Shown here in pieces: positions 32,937-42,379 of a stretch of 64,000 nucleotides of DNA (positions within the stretch are counted from its first letter, which is position 1; each line of letters begins with the position of its first letter). This stretch comes from Nothophaeocryptopus gaeumannii (Eukaryota; Ascomycota; Dothideomycetes; Mycosphaerellales; Mycosphaerellaceae). The stretch spans positions 930,001-994,000 of the forward strand of contig JASISA010000007.1 in NCBI GenBank assembly GCA_031771865.1, in the 5' to 3' direction. The position numbers and the translations under genes are program-made. The notes under the pieces were generated by a model. It made no database searches and had not been told where the DNA came from. It saw only the letters and a list, made by a program, of their open reading frames with translations.

Positions 32937-35010
32937 CTGCTCGAGGCTGCGAGCAATCCAACATCACAAAGAGGGCGGTATCCATGCACTGGGTCCTTCA
33001 CATTAGCAAATATGGCGTTCCACATAATATACAGCAATGCCGCGTGCGTCTTCCCCAATCCGGGAATGTCCATCAGTATGCTACTAGCCGTCTTGGGACC
33101 TCGTATCTTGTTAATCCAGCCTCGAATGTCTTCAAATTCGGTCGGGTTGTTAAGCTCTTCTAGGTACACGGGCTAACTATAAGTCCTCGTAGCCATCTAC
33201 ATAGCAGTGGTAATCTGTATGTCGAAGAAAGATGGATAATCGCCTTTGCATTCCGAATCCATGTGCTTGATGTAATGCCGGGGCGGCTTGCGGGACGACT
33301 CATCTCCATCTGCTACTTCTCCTTAGGTTGCAGCTGTCGCTTTCTAAGCGCCTATTAACAGGCGCTAGAAATCAACTAGGAATCCCGTCTCCATTGCGCT
33401 GAAGTCGAAGACCTTCTGGACCTCGGGGTCGATGTCTTCCTTGACCGATCTGCCCTCATAATCCTGCTCGTCTGGCGCCTGGTTCTTCTCTCTCGGTGGC
33501 GCTTCTCGCTCCGACTGCTGCTTGTGTTGACCCAAAATGGGCTCGCTGATCTGCCTAAACTCAGAGTCTCTATCAGACGTGGCGCGAGCTTTGGTTCTGT
33601 TCAAGAAGAGAGGTGCGAGGTCCTTCGTGACTCGCTGCACAGCATTCATGTTGGCATCGTGGTCTCCGAAGTAGAGCTCATTCTCCGTCGTGGTCCCGAA
33701 TCTCCCGTTGAGCTCGGTGAACGCATGGAGGCCGGAATGATATCCGTCGTAGTATTTCGATTCCTTCCTCTGTTGCGAGAAGCGTTTGCCACACTGTTTC
33801 ATGATTGTGTCAAACTGCTTCTGTGTCATGCGTGGCACTGGATCTGCTGGGAAATCTGTCGGAGGGCTGAAGCTCGCAGTCGATCCCCATACCTATCACC
33901 TTGTTGCGGAAGATCGGATTCGATCGTTGGGTTGTTTCACGCCTCTGTTGCTCGTCTTTGGCTATTGCTGCCGCTCTCTCCGCCGCGTCTCTCTCCGCTT
34001 TGGTCTGCTTCTGCCATCTCTCGTATAGCTCCTCGTCTGTCACGGCCTGATAGTGCACCTTCCATGTACAGCCCGCCTTTCTGTGCATCACGTCTTGGAT
34101 TCGTGATATGTCCGTCAACGTCTAATGGCCTATGTATTCGTCTAGCTTATGGATCCAATATGTTGTCTGGGCTCCTAGGGATCGGTCGCAACAAGTGCTA
34201 AGAAGCATATTTTTGCATAGAATTTATGCAGTTAGAGAGCGTCCTCGATCTTTTGGGCATGTCTCGTTGGAAAAGTCGAACTTCGACGGGTCGTAAATGT
34301 TGAGATCAACCCCGAGGCCGGACTGGCCCTCTGCAATCCGCGGAAGTTCTCTAGTCTTCATCTCGGTAGTAACGTTGTCAAGTCGATTCTAGCGTCGGTA
34401 CGGGCGCACACTCGCTTCTTTTTGGCGTCCAACTTCCGCGACGGGGCGTCCTGTTGCATTTTCTCGTCTTCTTTCAAATTATCTTCTTCGGCGTCGATTA
34501 GCATTGATAGGTCAGGGTCTTAGTGCCATTTCTCATCATTCGGCGGTTTCCAATTAGGATCCTAGAGCTAACGATTATAGATGAATAGGACGATAGCAAG
34601 TAGGCATAACTTAATAGTGCTGCTACTAGTCTCACGGCGCTCGGTACTCGGTTTAGCGGGTAGGTTTAATTCCAAGTTTTTCATACGCTCGAAGGTTTTA
34701 GCAAGGTCTTGCTCTTCCGTATCGGTATTTTCCTACCTTATCTATGTTAGGGCTATCCTAGGGTCGGATTTTAAGAATCTCTTCTAGCCCGCTAAGGTCC
34801 AGCACACCTATTAGTTTATATTTCTGCATATGCTAATTAACCGATTAAACTTCTCGTCTCTAATCTCGTCGCCTTTAGGATCTAGATCATATTGTGGGAC
34901 CTCCTTGTAGTCCGATATAGCGGTCTTTAGCTTAGGTAGAAGGCTCTTTAGCTTCTCCTTGATGGCCTCCACTTTGTATACTTTGCAGAGATGAAGGGTG
35001 AGTTGGTCAA
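32933..35010 (-). pseudogene. Degenerate SNF2-like helicase gene
   Basis: Read on the minus strand from about 35010, protein-like sequence continues with many stops and shifts: KLKSLLPKLKTAISDYKEVP, DEIRDEKFNRLISICRNIN, FERMKNLELNLPAKPSTE, DPDLSMLIDAEEDNLKEDEK, then the open piece at 34118-33810 (MHRKAGCTWKVHYQAVTDEE). The next piece (33838-33365, MTQKQFDTIMKQCGKRFSQQ) joins it only by a change of frame near 33860. The last piece (33169-32933) contains a Walker-A-like SILMDIPGLGKTHAALLYIM, which resembles the nucleotide-binding motif I of fungal SNF2-type helicases; all later helicase motifs are missing. The middle (about 34200-35000) is AT-rich with stops at former CAA/CAG/TGG-like positions, as C-to-T damage (RIP) would leave. 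It is non-functional. Confidence 0.6.
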
Positions 35011-35063
35011 TGTGAATGAGTGGGTAGGTTGATGTCGGGATCAGAGGCTGACTTTGAGGACTA

Positions 35064-35246
35064 GGAATACCTATTGAGGAGATGGATAAGATCTTTGGTG
35101 GGAATGAGGGTGAGGAGGATGTTAGACGTATGGCGGAGATTAGACAGAGGCTTCAGAGAGAGCTTGAGGGAGGGTCTGCGAATAAGGGCCTGGAGGAGAT
35201 GAAGACAAGTCAGATTGAGACGTTAGAGGTGGATTCCGAGAAGTAG
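35064..35246 (+). pseudogene. C-terminal tail of an MFS sugar transporter (relic)
   Basis: Sixty codons end in a TAG: GIPIEEMDKIFGGNEGEEDV then RRMAEIRQRL. This is the cytosolic tail of fungal hexose/sugar porters, in which a PETKG-like motif is followed by (T/P)LEEMDxxFGG. The bases just upstream no longer encode the preceding membrane helices, so only the tail remains. It abuts the 5' edge of the helicase relic on the other strand. Confidence 0.5.
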
Positions 35247-35517
35247 GCATGTTCCAAGTGATCTGACCCAATACGAAGCCACGAACACCTCAAGCACTCC
35301 GTAGTCCTACACGATGCAATAGTCAATAATCAAAAGGCATCGTCTCAAGAGCCAAGAAGTGGATCGACTCGGGATTCATTACCCCGAATCGGTCCCATAA
35401 GAGCTACCTTATTACCTTTAACTTCACCTCTCCAAGCATTGCTCTGGATCGAATCGCACCCTCATTCTCAAGTGTCGTCCATTTCGCAGAGGAGCCGACC
35501 AGATCCGAATCTACAAA

Positions 35518-35979
35518 ATGTCAACATCTGCACAGAAAGAACCCCACCGCCTCGCCCAAATTGTCCGAATCAAACGCGACCAGATACCAGCGTATAAAGA
35601 ATGTCACGCTGCGGTATGGCCAGCTGTCTTGAAGCAGATCAAGGAGTGCAATATAGTCGACTACTCCATCTTTCTCGATGAGGATGCTCTGACTTTGTTC
35701 GCGGTGATGAAGTATGTTGGAAATGACTTCGAGGGCGATATGGAAAAGATGGCTGCGAATCCGGAGATTAGGCGGTAAGTTGGCCGACAATGGCTGGCTC
35801 TTGTCGTCGTCGTGTTTATGGGCTTTACACTCTCAATTGACCAGTGTGCTGACTCTGATTGTAGGTGGTGGGCCATGACAGATGGTATGCAAGAGAGTTT
35901 GGTGGAAGGAAGTGCAGGAAGTACGGATACGAAGGGGTGGTGGAAGCCTTTGGAGGAGGTTTTTAGATTCGATGGCTAG
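35518..35979 (+). CDS. L-rhamnose mutarotase
   Basis: This enzyme interconverts the alpha and beta anomers of L-rhamnose (RhaM/YiiL family). Two exons, 35518-35774 and 35865-35979, flank a 90-nt intron (GTAAGT..TAG) and give 123 residues, close to the usual bacterial size. Family motifs are clear: IVRIKRDQIPAYKECHAAVW with the conserved His, then IKECNIVDYSIFLDEDALTL, and across the intron RRWWAMTDGMQ with the conserved WW. It sits alone: no rhamnose dehydrogenase or dehydratase gene is in the window. The exon junction falls inside the Arg codon before WW, which supports the splice model. Confidence 0.93.
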
Positions 35980-36280
35980 CCGGTGCGCACTGGAAGCTTC
36001 GAGAAGCGATTGAAGTGACGATGCATGAGTCTTGGCCGAATGTGCGGCTGAAGCAATTGAGAATGCCACAGCCCATCCTGTGTGACCTCTTTGCGTTCCA
36101 ACCAAGAGAAATCGGATAGCATGCAGTGCTATCACTGGTGGTGTTCCGTTGACACAACCTGTCTGTAAGCCAAGTCTTCTGTACTGTGCTGGGAAGAGCC
36201 AGAAGTGATATCGAAACGCGAAGTCATAAGTGTGTCCGCAAGGCTTTCGCCCCAAGCGTACATCCCTCTCTTCTCTCATC

Positions 36281-37234
36281 ATGACCCTCACCAACCCCCT
36301 CCTCACAATCTGCATCTGGTCCACCCTCTGCCTAAGTATAGAGGCAGCAACAGAGAAGAAATGGTACTATCCGGACCGAGGCGGAATCCCAGCCTCAGAA
36401 GACCACTTTCCAATGCAGTCCAACCTCCAACGGACATAGCGCCTGCTGTCGCTCCGATGCAGTCTGTCTGACGAATGGCCTTTGCTATCAACAAGACAGC
36501 TGGGGCAATCGACTTGGGCGATGTGGTTGTACGGATAGTTCGTGGGAGGATGGGAGTTGTGCGAAGGTTTGTGAAGATGGTAAGCCTTCTCAAGACATGT
36601 CCGCACTCCAAGTCTTGGGAGGCTGACGCAGTTTCCCAGTGGATAGAGACAAAGGCCTCTCAATCTTCCTCGCCAGCCCAGAGACTTCAAGTGGAAGCTT
36701 CTGCTGCAGTGGTCTGTACAACGGCACCTCATGCCCCTCCGCGACAAAAGGCTCGTGCGAGCCTATCGATCTCCCGCGAGGACTAGTCTATTTCCCAAAT
36801 ACGAGCTATACGTTGAGCGAGTATCAGAGCGTGATAGAATAGAATCAGACCGTTCCGATCAACTCAACCGCCAGCGAGGCATTGACCACAGCCTCAGCCA
36901 GCTGTATCACACCCTCCGAAAGTCATCTTCGAGAAGTAAAGACAGGTGTCGGAGTCGGCAGGGCCTCGGAATATCTTTATTGTTGGCCTGCGCAGCGTTG
37001 CTCTGGCAGTGGGAAAGCACGAGGATGTTGAAGAGAGAGCTGGAAAATCTGAAGATGGAGAGGCTGAAGACTGCCAAAGCTCCAATTGGGCAGTCATCGC
37101 CATATGCTGCTTGTCCGAGGCCAGAGCTGGGGTCCAAGGAGTCGAGTGAAGAGTCCGAGCTGCCACTCGAGAATGTTGTGGTAGAGATGCCGAATCTAGG
37201 ACAGAGAAACGAGCTGGGTGGTGCAAGCAGATGA
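36281..37234 (+). pseudogene. Broken gene for a Cys-rich single-pass membrane protein
   Basis: The ancestral order is still readable. A signal peptide from ATG 36281 (TNPLLTICIWSTLCLSIEAA) leads to WYYPDRGGIPASEDHFP. One surplus base near 36414 is needed to reach the Cys block (SACCRSDAVCLTNGLCYQQD, GRCGCTDSSWEDGSCAKVC). An intron 36580-36639 (GTAAGC..CAG, 60 nt) joins to VDRDKGLSIFLASPETSSGS and FCCSGLYNGTSC. A TAG stop lies at 36840-36842, after which the frame continues (NQTVPINSTASEALTTASAS). A second shift near 36955-36962 reaches a membrane helix (GISLLLACAALLWQWE) and a charged tail ending at 37234. This Cys pattern with a late helix belongs to a common, unnamed fungal surface-protein family. 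Three independent lesions argue for true decay rather than one sequencing error. Confidence 0.6.
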
Positions 37235-37478
37235 AGCTTGTCCTAGCACGGTTAAGAATCATCATGCGGCCATGAAAGTCAGCCAAGCTGGTTGATGCCA
37301 AACCGGCTGAGGTAGTACATGATTCAATTGTTGGGTATATACACATCAAGGAAGAAGCTGCAAACAGTTCGTAGTCAATACACCGATTCATGTCTGCCAT
37401 GGCCATAATGCCCACCCAATGCTCCACATCCCCACATACGACCCCTTGCAATGCTACCAAAACGATCGAGCATGCTCA
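37235..37478. other. Spacer between convergent gene ends
   Basis: Downstream sequence shared by the broken membrane-protein gene and the SAS4 gene, which end towards each other; nothing else is seen. Confidence 0.4.
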
Positions 37479-39218
37479 TCATTTCGAAGAGTTCGCAGCA
37501 CTTTCCCGCTTCCGGCGCCGTCTCTCTCGAGCATTGGCACGAAGAGCGTCCTCGGTAACATACTCCGCCGGCAGTTCAAATTCTTGTTCGTCCATCTCTG
37601 GCAGCGGATGTCCAAATGCTGTAATGTTGCGGCCGTGTCTGGTCTTGCTAAGAGCAGCGTCGCGGAGATGTCTCTTTTCGTAGAAGCTCGTAATGGGTAT
37701 CTCTGGACTGGGAGGCAGCGGCGGGAGCATCAGCTTTGGAGGGCCAGGGGTCGAGACAGGTGTCATAGGTTGCGAGGTCACACCTCCTTTGCCTCCATGA
37801 GCACGCTCCTTGCCCTTTCCACTGGCCTGGGCAGATGTCTTCAGTGACGTGATGGTCTCCAATTGCAACTGCCTCGCAGCCGAAGCATTGAGGTCGCTAC
37901 TGGGAGCCTCCACACTACCCTCGGTGCTCTCGCCCTCCTCTTCAGCGTCTTTTGCTGCTTGTGCCGCTTCTTTCTTCAGACGAGTGTCCCGCTCCTGCTC
38001 CTTCCATTGTCTAAACTTATCCACCAGAGCCTGAACTTCAGCGATGAAGTAGTCCCTCTTCGGCTCATACTTCTTCGCCTCGCTGTCTGTGACGCCAGTA
38101 ATGCCGAGTATCTTCAGCCAGTCGTGTCCTTGCAGGCCTTCAAGCAGTCGGTCCAGCTGCACTTTCTCATGCATAGCGCGCTCGCGCTCGATGTTCCTAA
38201 GCTGTTTTTCCTTACGTTCCGCCCGCTTATGCGATTTGAGGAAGTGCTCGTCCGTGAGAGGATCGTCGGGATTCTCTGGAAGGGTGTTGGACACGAAGTC
38301 TAGATTGAGACTTGGACTGCCATTGAACTGATTCGAGGCAGAGCGCTGGGGTGTGCCCAAGACGCCATTGATGGATGCGCTTCGACCTCGCGCACCTTTG
38401 CTCGACTTTGCAGGTGAAGTATCCTCGCTCTTCTTCGCAATGTCGTCTGTAATGTACAAAGCAGTGTCCAATGTCAAGAACTCCTCTTCCTTTGGAGCAT
38501 CGAACATGACGTCTTCATAGATGGGAAAGTATACTGCCAGTTCGCTTTTCAGCCTGGGTCCCTCATCTTGTGACCGAAGACTGCGCTTGTCCTCCTTTTT
38601 CTTCTGCTCTCCTTCTTGCGGTTGGGCGGGCACTGGGGATCGCGTGGCTCTGCGCAGGACGCGATCGGGTTGTAGGGTCGGGGTCGGCTGCAGCAGCTCA
38701 TCTTCATCAATGTCTAGCGGGCTTTTGACGCCATTGATGGTCTGATGCAGCCTGCCGTGGGGAGAGTCGCGGGTGATCTTGGCTGGTGGTTGCGGTGGCG
38801 GGTGATGGTTGAAAGCAAACGAGTCAAGTGTCGTCTGTTGCTTGGTGGTAGTGCTGTTGGTATGATTGGTGGTGTTGTTCTTGGTGTTGGGCTGCTTGTG
38901 GGTCGTGGTTTGGGTCAGGATGTTCAGCTTCCTCTTCTTCGCGGGCGGGCGGCCTTCAATCTCGTCCGCTGCCTGCCACGCCCCATCATGATTGATGCCG
39001 GCCACTCCGATGTTGCCAATGCGAGAGCTGACGCGTATCGTGTCTGGCGAGTGCGGGAATGATAGTTCGTCGGCAGGCGATGAGCCCTCGTCGCGTTGGT
39101 GATGATGGTGGTGCTGTTGGGTGGAGTGGTGCAGCGGCGCGTCGGGATTGCGTTTGTCTTTGGGCGCGATCGAACCTCCCTGTGCTCTTATTTGGCCAGT
39201 ACGGAACTGACCTGGCAT
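37479..39218 (-). CDS. SAS4-domain protein (Something About Silencing 4)
   Basis: Yeast Sas4 is part of the SAS histone acetyltransferase complex that acetylates H4 K16 and marks silencing boundaries; filamentous-fungal relatives share the domain. This 579-residue frame is disordered in its first 230 residues, with His, Gln, Asn and Thr runs (HHHHHQ, TTNHTNSTTT) and a basic PPAKKRKL nuclear-localisation motif. The SAS4 domain lies at about 330-420, with LDRLLEGLQGHDWLKILGIT, GVTDSEAKKYEPKRDYFIAE and the helical LVDKFRQWKEQERDTRLKKE. The C-terminus has ITSFYEKRHLRDAALSKTRH and EFELPAEYV. I start at ATG 39218; the longer frame upstream begins with GTG and is not supported. Confidence 0.82.
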   Translation of the reverse strand: MPGQFRTGQIRAQGGSIAPKDKRNPDAPLHHSTQQHHHHHQRDEGSSPADELSFPHSPDTIRVSSRIGNIGVAGINHDGAWQAADEIEGRPPAKKRKLNILTQTTTHKQPNTKNNTTNHTNSTTTKQQTTLDSFAFNHHPPPQPPAKITRDSPHGRLHQTINGVKSPLDIDEDELLQPTPTLQPDRVLRRATRSPVPAQPQEGEQKKKEDKRSLRSQDEGPRLKSELAVYFPIYEDVMFDAPKEEEFLTLDTALYITDDIAKKSEDTSPAKSSKGARGRSASINGVLGTPQRSASNQFNGSPSLNLDFVSNTLPENPDDPLTDEHFLKSHKRAERKEKQLRNIERERAMHEKVQLDRLLEGLQGHDWLKILGITGVTDSEAKKYEPKRDYFIAEVQALVDKFRQWKEQERDTRLKKEAAQAAKDAEEEGESTEGSVEAPSSDLNASAARQLQLETITSLKTSAQASGKGKERAHGGKGGVTSQPMTPVSTPGPPKLMLPPLPPSPEIPITSFYEKRHLRDAALSKTRHGRNITAFGHPLPEMDEQEFELPAEYVTEDALRANARERRRRKRESAANSSK

Positions 39219-39643
39219 ATCTGACCCGTGAATGTCATTTCGAGACGTTGCCCGAGTGTTTGTGGTCGTGAAATGGGAGCGTGGACGCGTTGGAACTCCC
39301 TTCGACTTTGCGACCGTTCCCCCCAACCCAACCCAAGCTTGGAAGCGACAGGCGCATCTCCTGAGTGAGCCCACGAAGAACTCTGGGAAGCGACGACGAC
39401 ATCATCATTCATATACGACACAACTTGCACAGCACTTGCCTATATATCAGAGAGGACATATCTCCGAGGATTTCCCACAGTACGAGAAGCACAGCAAACA
39501 CGCGACACTGATGGTCAATGGGTTTTGTCATTCATGTCAAATGGCAAGTCTACTGCCTTTTGTGTATCCCTCGTACTTCAATATGACAGCTCTATGCTTT
39601 TGACACCCTGAGACAGCTCGTGGTATGACCACGAACCTCTGAT
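39219..39643. other. Promoter of the SAS4 gene and 3' flank of the next gene
   Basis: About 425 bases holding the SAS4 gene promoter and the 3' end of the Gly-rich protein gene. No separate gene is seen. Confidence 0.4.
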
Positions 39644-40606
39644 CTACTTCATGAACTTGCTGGCCATACTCATCAGGCCTCCAAGACCGCCTGATCCTCC
39701 TCCACTGCCACCTCCGCCCATCTCGCTCTGCGAATTGTTAGATGACATTGTTCGAGATCAGGGCTTTGAGGGGAGACTTACCTTCATGTAGAATTTCAAC
39801 GCCATCTGCGCAGCCTGGGCAACAGCATTCTGCTTAGTCGCGCCCTGCTGGACATTCCCTTGCGATTGCTGTTGATCAAACAGCTTAGCCGCCTGGCCCA
39901 TCGCCATGCCGATGAAGGCATTCTGCCCACCACCACTGGATCCACCTTGTCCGCCGCTCGAGCCACCCTGGTTAAACATATGGAGTGCTTGCATGGCAGC
40001 AGCTGATCCCATGCTTCCTGAGTCGGCGGGTCCAGAGTTTCCACCACCACCTCCGTAGAAGTTCTGGTGGTGTCGCACGGCATCCTCCTCGTTCAATGGC
40101 TCGTTCTGCAATTGCTGATGCTTCCCAGAGAGCATCCCAAGCGCAGAGCTGAACAAATCGCTGTCTCCACTATTTCCCGCATGCTGGCGAGCTTCGTGCT
40201 CAGCGCCCGAGAAATCGTTCGAGGAGCCTCCGTATGCTCCACCGCCTCCGTATCCGGTTCCTGTGCTATCGCCATGACCTTCGCCGTGTCGTCGGCCTTC
40301 TGAGTAGGCACCCTCTGGGCGTTGGTGATCGGATTGGTGTCCATATCCGCCTCCTCCTGATGGTCGATCTCCGTACGAATCTCCTCCTCCTCCGTAGCCT
40401 CCAGAAGGACGGTCGCCGTAGGAGTCGTTGTTCCCATAGCCTCCTCCACCGCCGCCGCCGTACTCATCGCGGCCACCCCCATATCCTCCCTCTTGTCGTC
40501 CATATCCTTCTTGGCGACGACCTTCGCCTCGACCGTAGTCATCACCACCGCCACCTCCTCCATAGCCACCACCGCCCTGACGGCCGTAATCGTCGTTGTA
40601 AGACAT
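39644..40606 (-). CDS. Gly/Tyr-rich 'beta-flanking' protein (DUF7721 type)
   Basis: Two exons, 39782-40606 and 39644-39727, flank a 54-nt intron (GTAAGT..CAG) and give 302 residues. The first 130 residues are low complexity: repeated GGGGYGGG, DSYGDRPSGG and similar blocks, with many Gly, Tyr, Asp and Ser. The C-terminal half carries the conserved region (HAGNSGDSDLFSSALGMLSG, LNEEDAVRHHQNFYGGGGGN, MGSAAAMQALHMFNQGG, MGQAAKLFDQQQSQ), matching a fungal family often annotated as 'beta-flanking protein' with no known biochemical role. The second exon supplies SEMGGGGSGGGSGGLGGLMS and ASKFMK. Without the intron the frame ends after VSLPSKP. Such low-complexity proteins may phase separate, but that is inference. 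Confidence 0.8.
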
Positions 40607-40961
40607 TGTGATCTGGAAAGCTATACGTCAACTCAATGCTTCAATTTTCCAGCTCGAGCAGCTCACAGCCGCCTTTTCAAGGTTTCGAGAAAGGTTGTTC
40701 GGTAAGGGGTTGGGGGTGAGCAAAAGATGAATGTGTCAAGAAAAAGATTGTTGGCAAATACCTCAACTGCTTGCACAGCCTAGCTGTTACCAGACAACAG
40801 CTCAGAGCACCAGGTCCAGAACATGTGGAACCTGGATCGTCTCCACCCCACTTTCGTCATCGTATGAGCGCGGATGCCCCACCACGACGCGTTCACTTTG
40901 GACCTCACTTGACGGGCTTCAACTATTTCAACTGTTGGGTCTTCTGTTCAGGACATTCGTG
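40607..40961. promoter_or_regulatory. Promoter of the Gly-rich protein gene
   Basis: 355 bases between two minus-strand genes. It should contain the promoter of the Gly-rich protein gene and the 3' flank of the small Cys-rich gene. No further feature is seen. Confidence 0.4.
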
Positions 40962-41224
40962 CTAGACATTCGTGTCACATGCTGCCTATCGAGAAGGCTT
41001 GTTAATGCGTTGCTAGATCAAACGCCAATACTTACATTACACTGCGCCTCGATCTTGAAATCTCCACATGTGCAGCTTTGAAAGTCTTCCTTCAATACTG
41101 GCGTGTTGGCGACATTGCAGAGGTAGACGTCGTAGTTTCTGGATAAAGGACGGCCGAGGGTGGAGCAGATTTGAGCTGCTGATAGGGTACTGAGGGCCAC
41201 AACGAGGAGGGTCGTTGCGTGCAT
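40962..41224 (-). CDS. Small secreted protein with six cysteines
   Basis: Two exons, 41036-41224 and 40962-40985, flank a 50-nt intron (GTAAGTATTGG, branch-like TTAAC, acceptor TAG), giving 70 residues. A signal peptide (MHATTLLVVALSTLSAAQ) is followed by a 52-residue mature part with six cysteines: ICST, YLCN, SCTC, AQCN and AACD. The last Cys is added by the short second exon. Six cysteines in so short a secreted chain suggest three disulfide bonds, as in many fungal effector-like or antimicrobial-like peptides; no family is recognised, so the role is open. Without splicing the frame stops after AQCNVSIGV and would leave five cysteines, which supports the intron. Confidence 0.65.
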
Positions 41225-42379
41225 GTTGGGCTTTCTCTGAGGATTGATATCGGTCTTGTCGTTTCAGGGAGACGATGCGGAGAGCAGTCGTCGTCGTTTG
41301 CAATCGCTTTAGCTCGACTGAAAGAGATTGAAGGTTGACTGCAAGAGTGTGTGTGTTCACTCATTTGATCACTTATCTCTCGCTCTATTACCTACGTGTC
41401 TTTGACAATCGATCCGATCCCGAACTGATCATCACAGGCTTCCAAGCAACCGTCTCGGGATGTAGCAATGGCAGTCTCGGGCCAAGCATGGCTGCGCCGC
41501 CTGATCTCTGGCATCTCGCCTATCCATGGCCTTTTTCCAAAATGCCGATATCGGAAAGACACCGTTCTCTGATACATGGCTGGAGTTCGATTTCTGGAAC
41601 CTGTCGTACAGTACGAGATCTTGTAGCATGCGAGAGATCTCGGAGATCTCGTTAGCGATGCAGTTGACGATGTTGTCAACGGCAGGCTTGACGTGTTCGA
41701 CAATAGTCAAGCTTTCCTAACGATACCTGATTGAGGCAATCCATCGGCAAGGCCTGTTGATGGATGTTGATAGAGCTCGGAGCTGCCGACAAACTGCGAA
41801 CATCCATTAGTGTCCGCCCTGCACAAACGAATGTCGTCCTATATCGAAAGCCCGAGCGCGTTGGTGATCATCGGGTACTCCGTGAATGTATGAACGGAAT
41901 CTGGCCCGGCATATAGGTAGGTTTTCAGTCCAGTTCACATTGCACATGGTTGGTTTCCTAAAGCAGCAACGCTCCAATGTACACATCATGCGCAGATGCA
42001 TACTGGTAAACACATCGAACCAAAGGGTTTGGATGAGGTGTACAATGCGATTGATTGCCTCGTGGGAGACGCGTGGCTGCAGGAGCTTTGAGGGATTGCT
42101 TGGCATCACGGAGTCGCCGAAGACGTTCTGTCGATCTGACCTGGAATGTGCATGTAGCTCCGGCACTCTCCGCATAATGTTGGAGAGAAAATACGGGACG
42201 GTCGATTCAAGGTTCGGTCAGTCGTGTTCGGCAAGAGCGGCACGGTAAAATGGCATGCAGGAAGTTGAAGTGGGCAAATCTGTAGATCAATTCCGCTCTA
42301 TAAGTAGCTCATACGCCAAGGTATCGATTTCTTATGCCGCGATAATTCACAACGTACCTGCACCATCTCAGAACATCCG
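41225..42379. other. Intergenic region upstream of the Cys-rich gene
   Basis: About 1.15 kb. Minus-strand frames at 41432-41710 (VKPAVDNIVNCIANEISEIS) and 41807-42175 look faintly protein-like, but I could not join them into a gene. They may be decayed coding sequence. Confidence 0.35.

Noticed and set aside
41432..42175. Two minus-strand open frames between the Cys-rich peptide and the OPT gene
   Set aside because: They do not share a phase at any acceptable splice pair and contain no motif.
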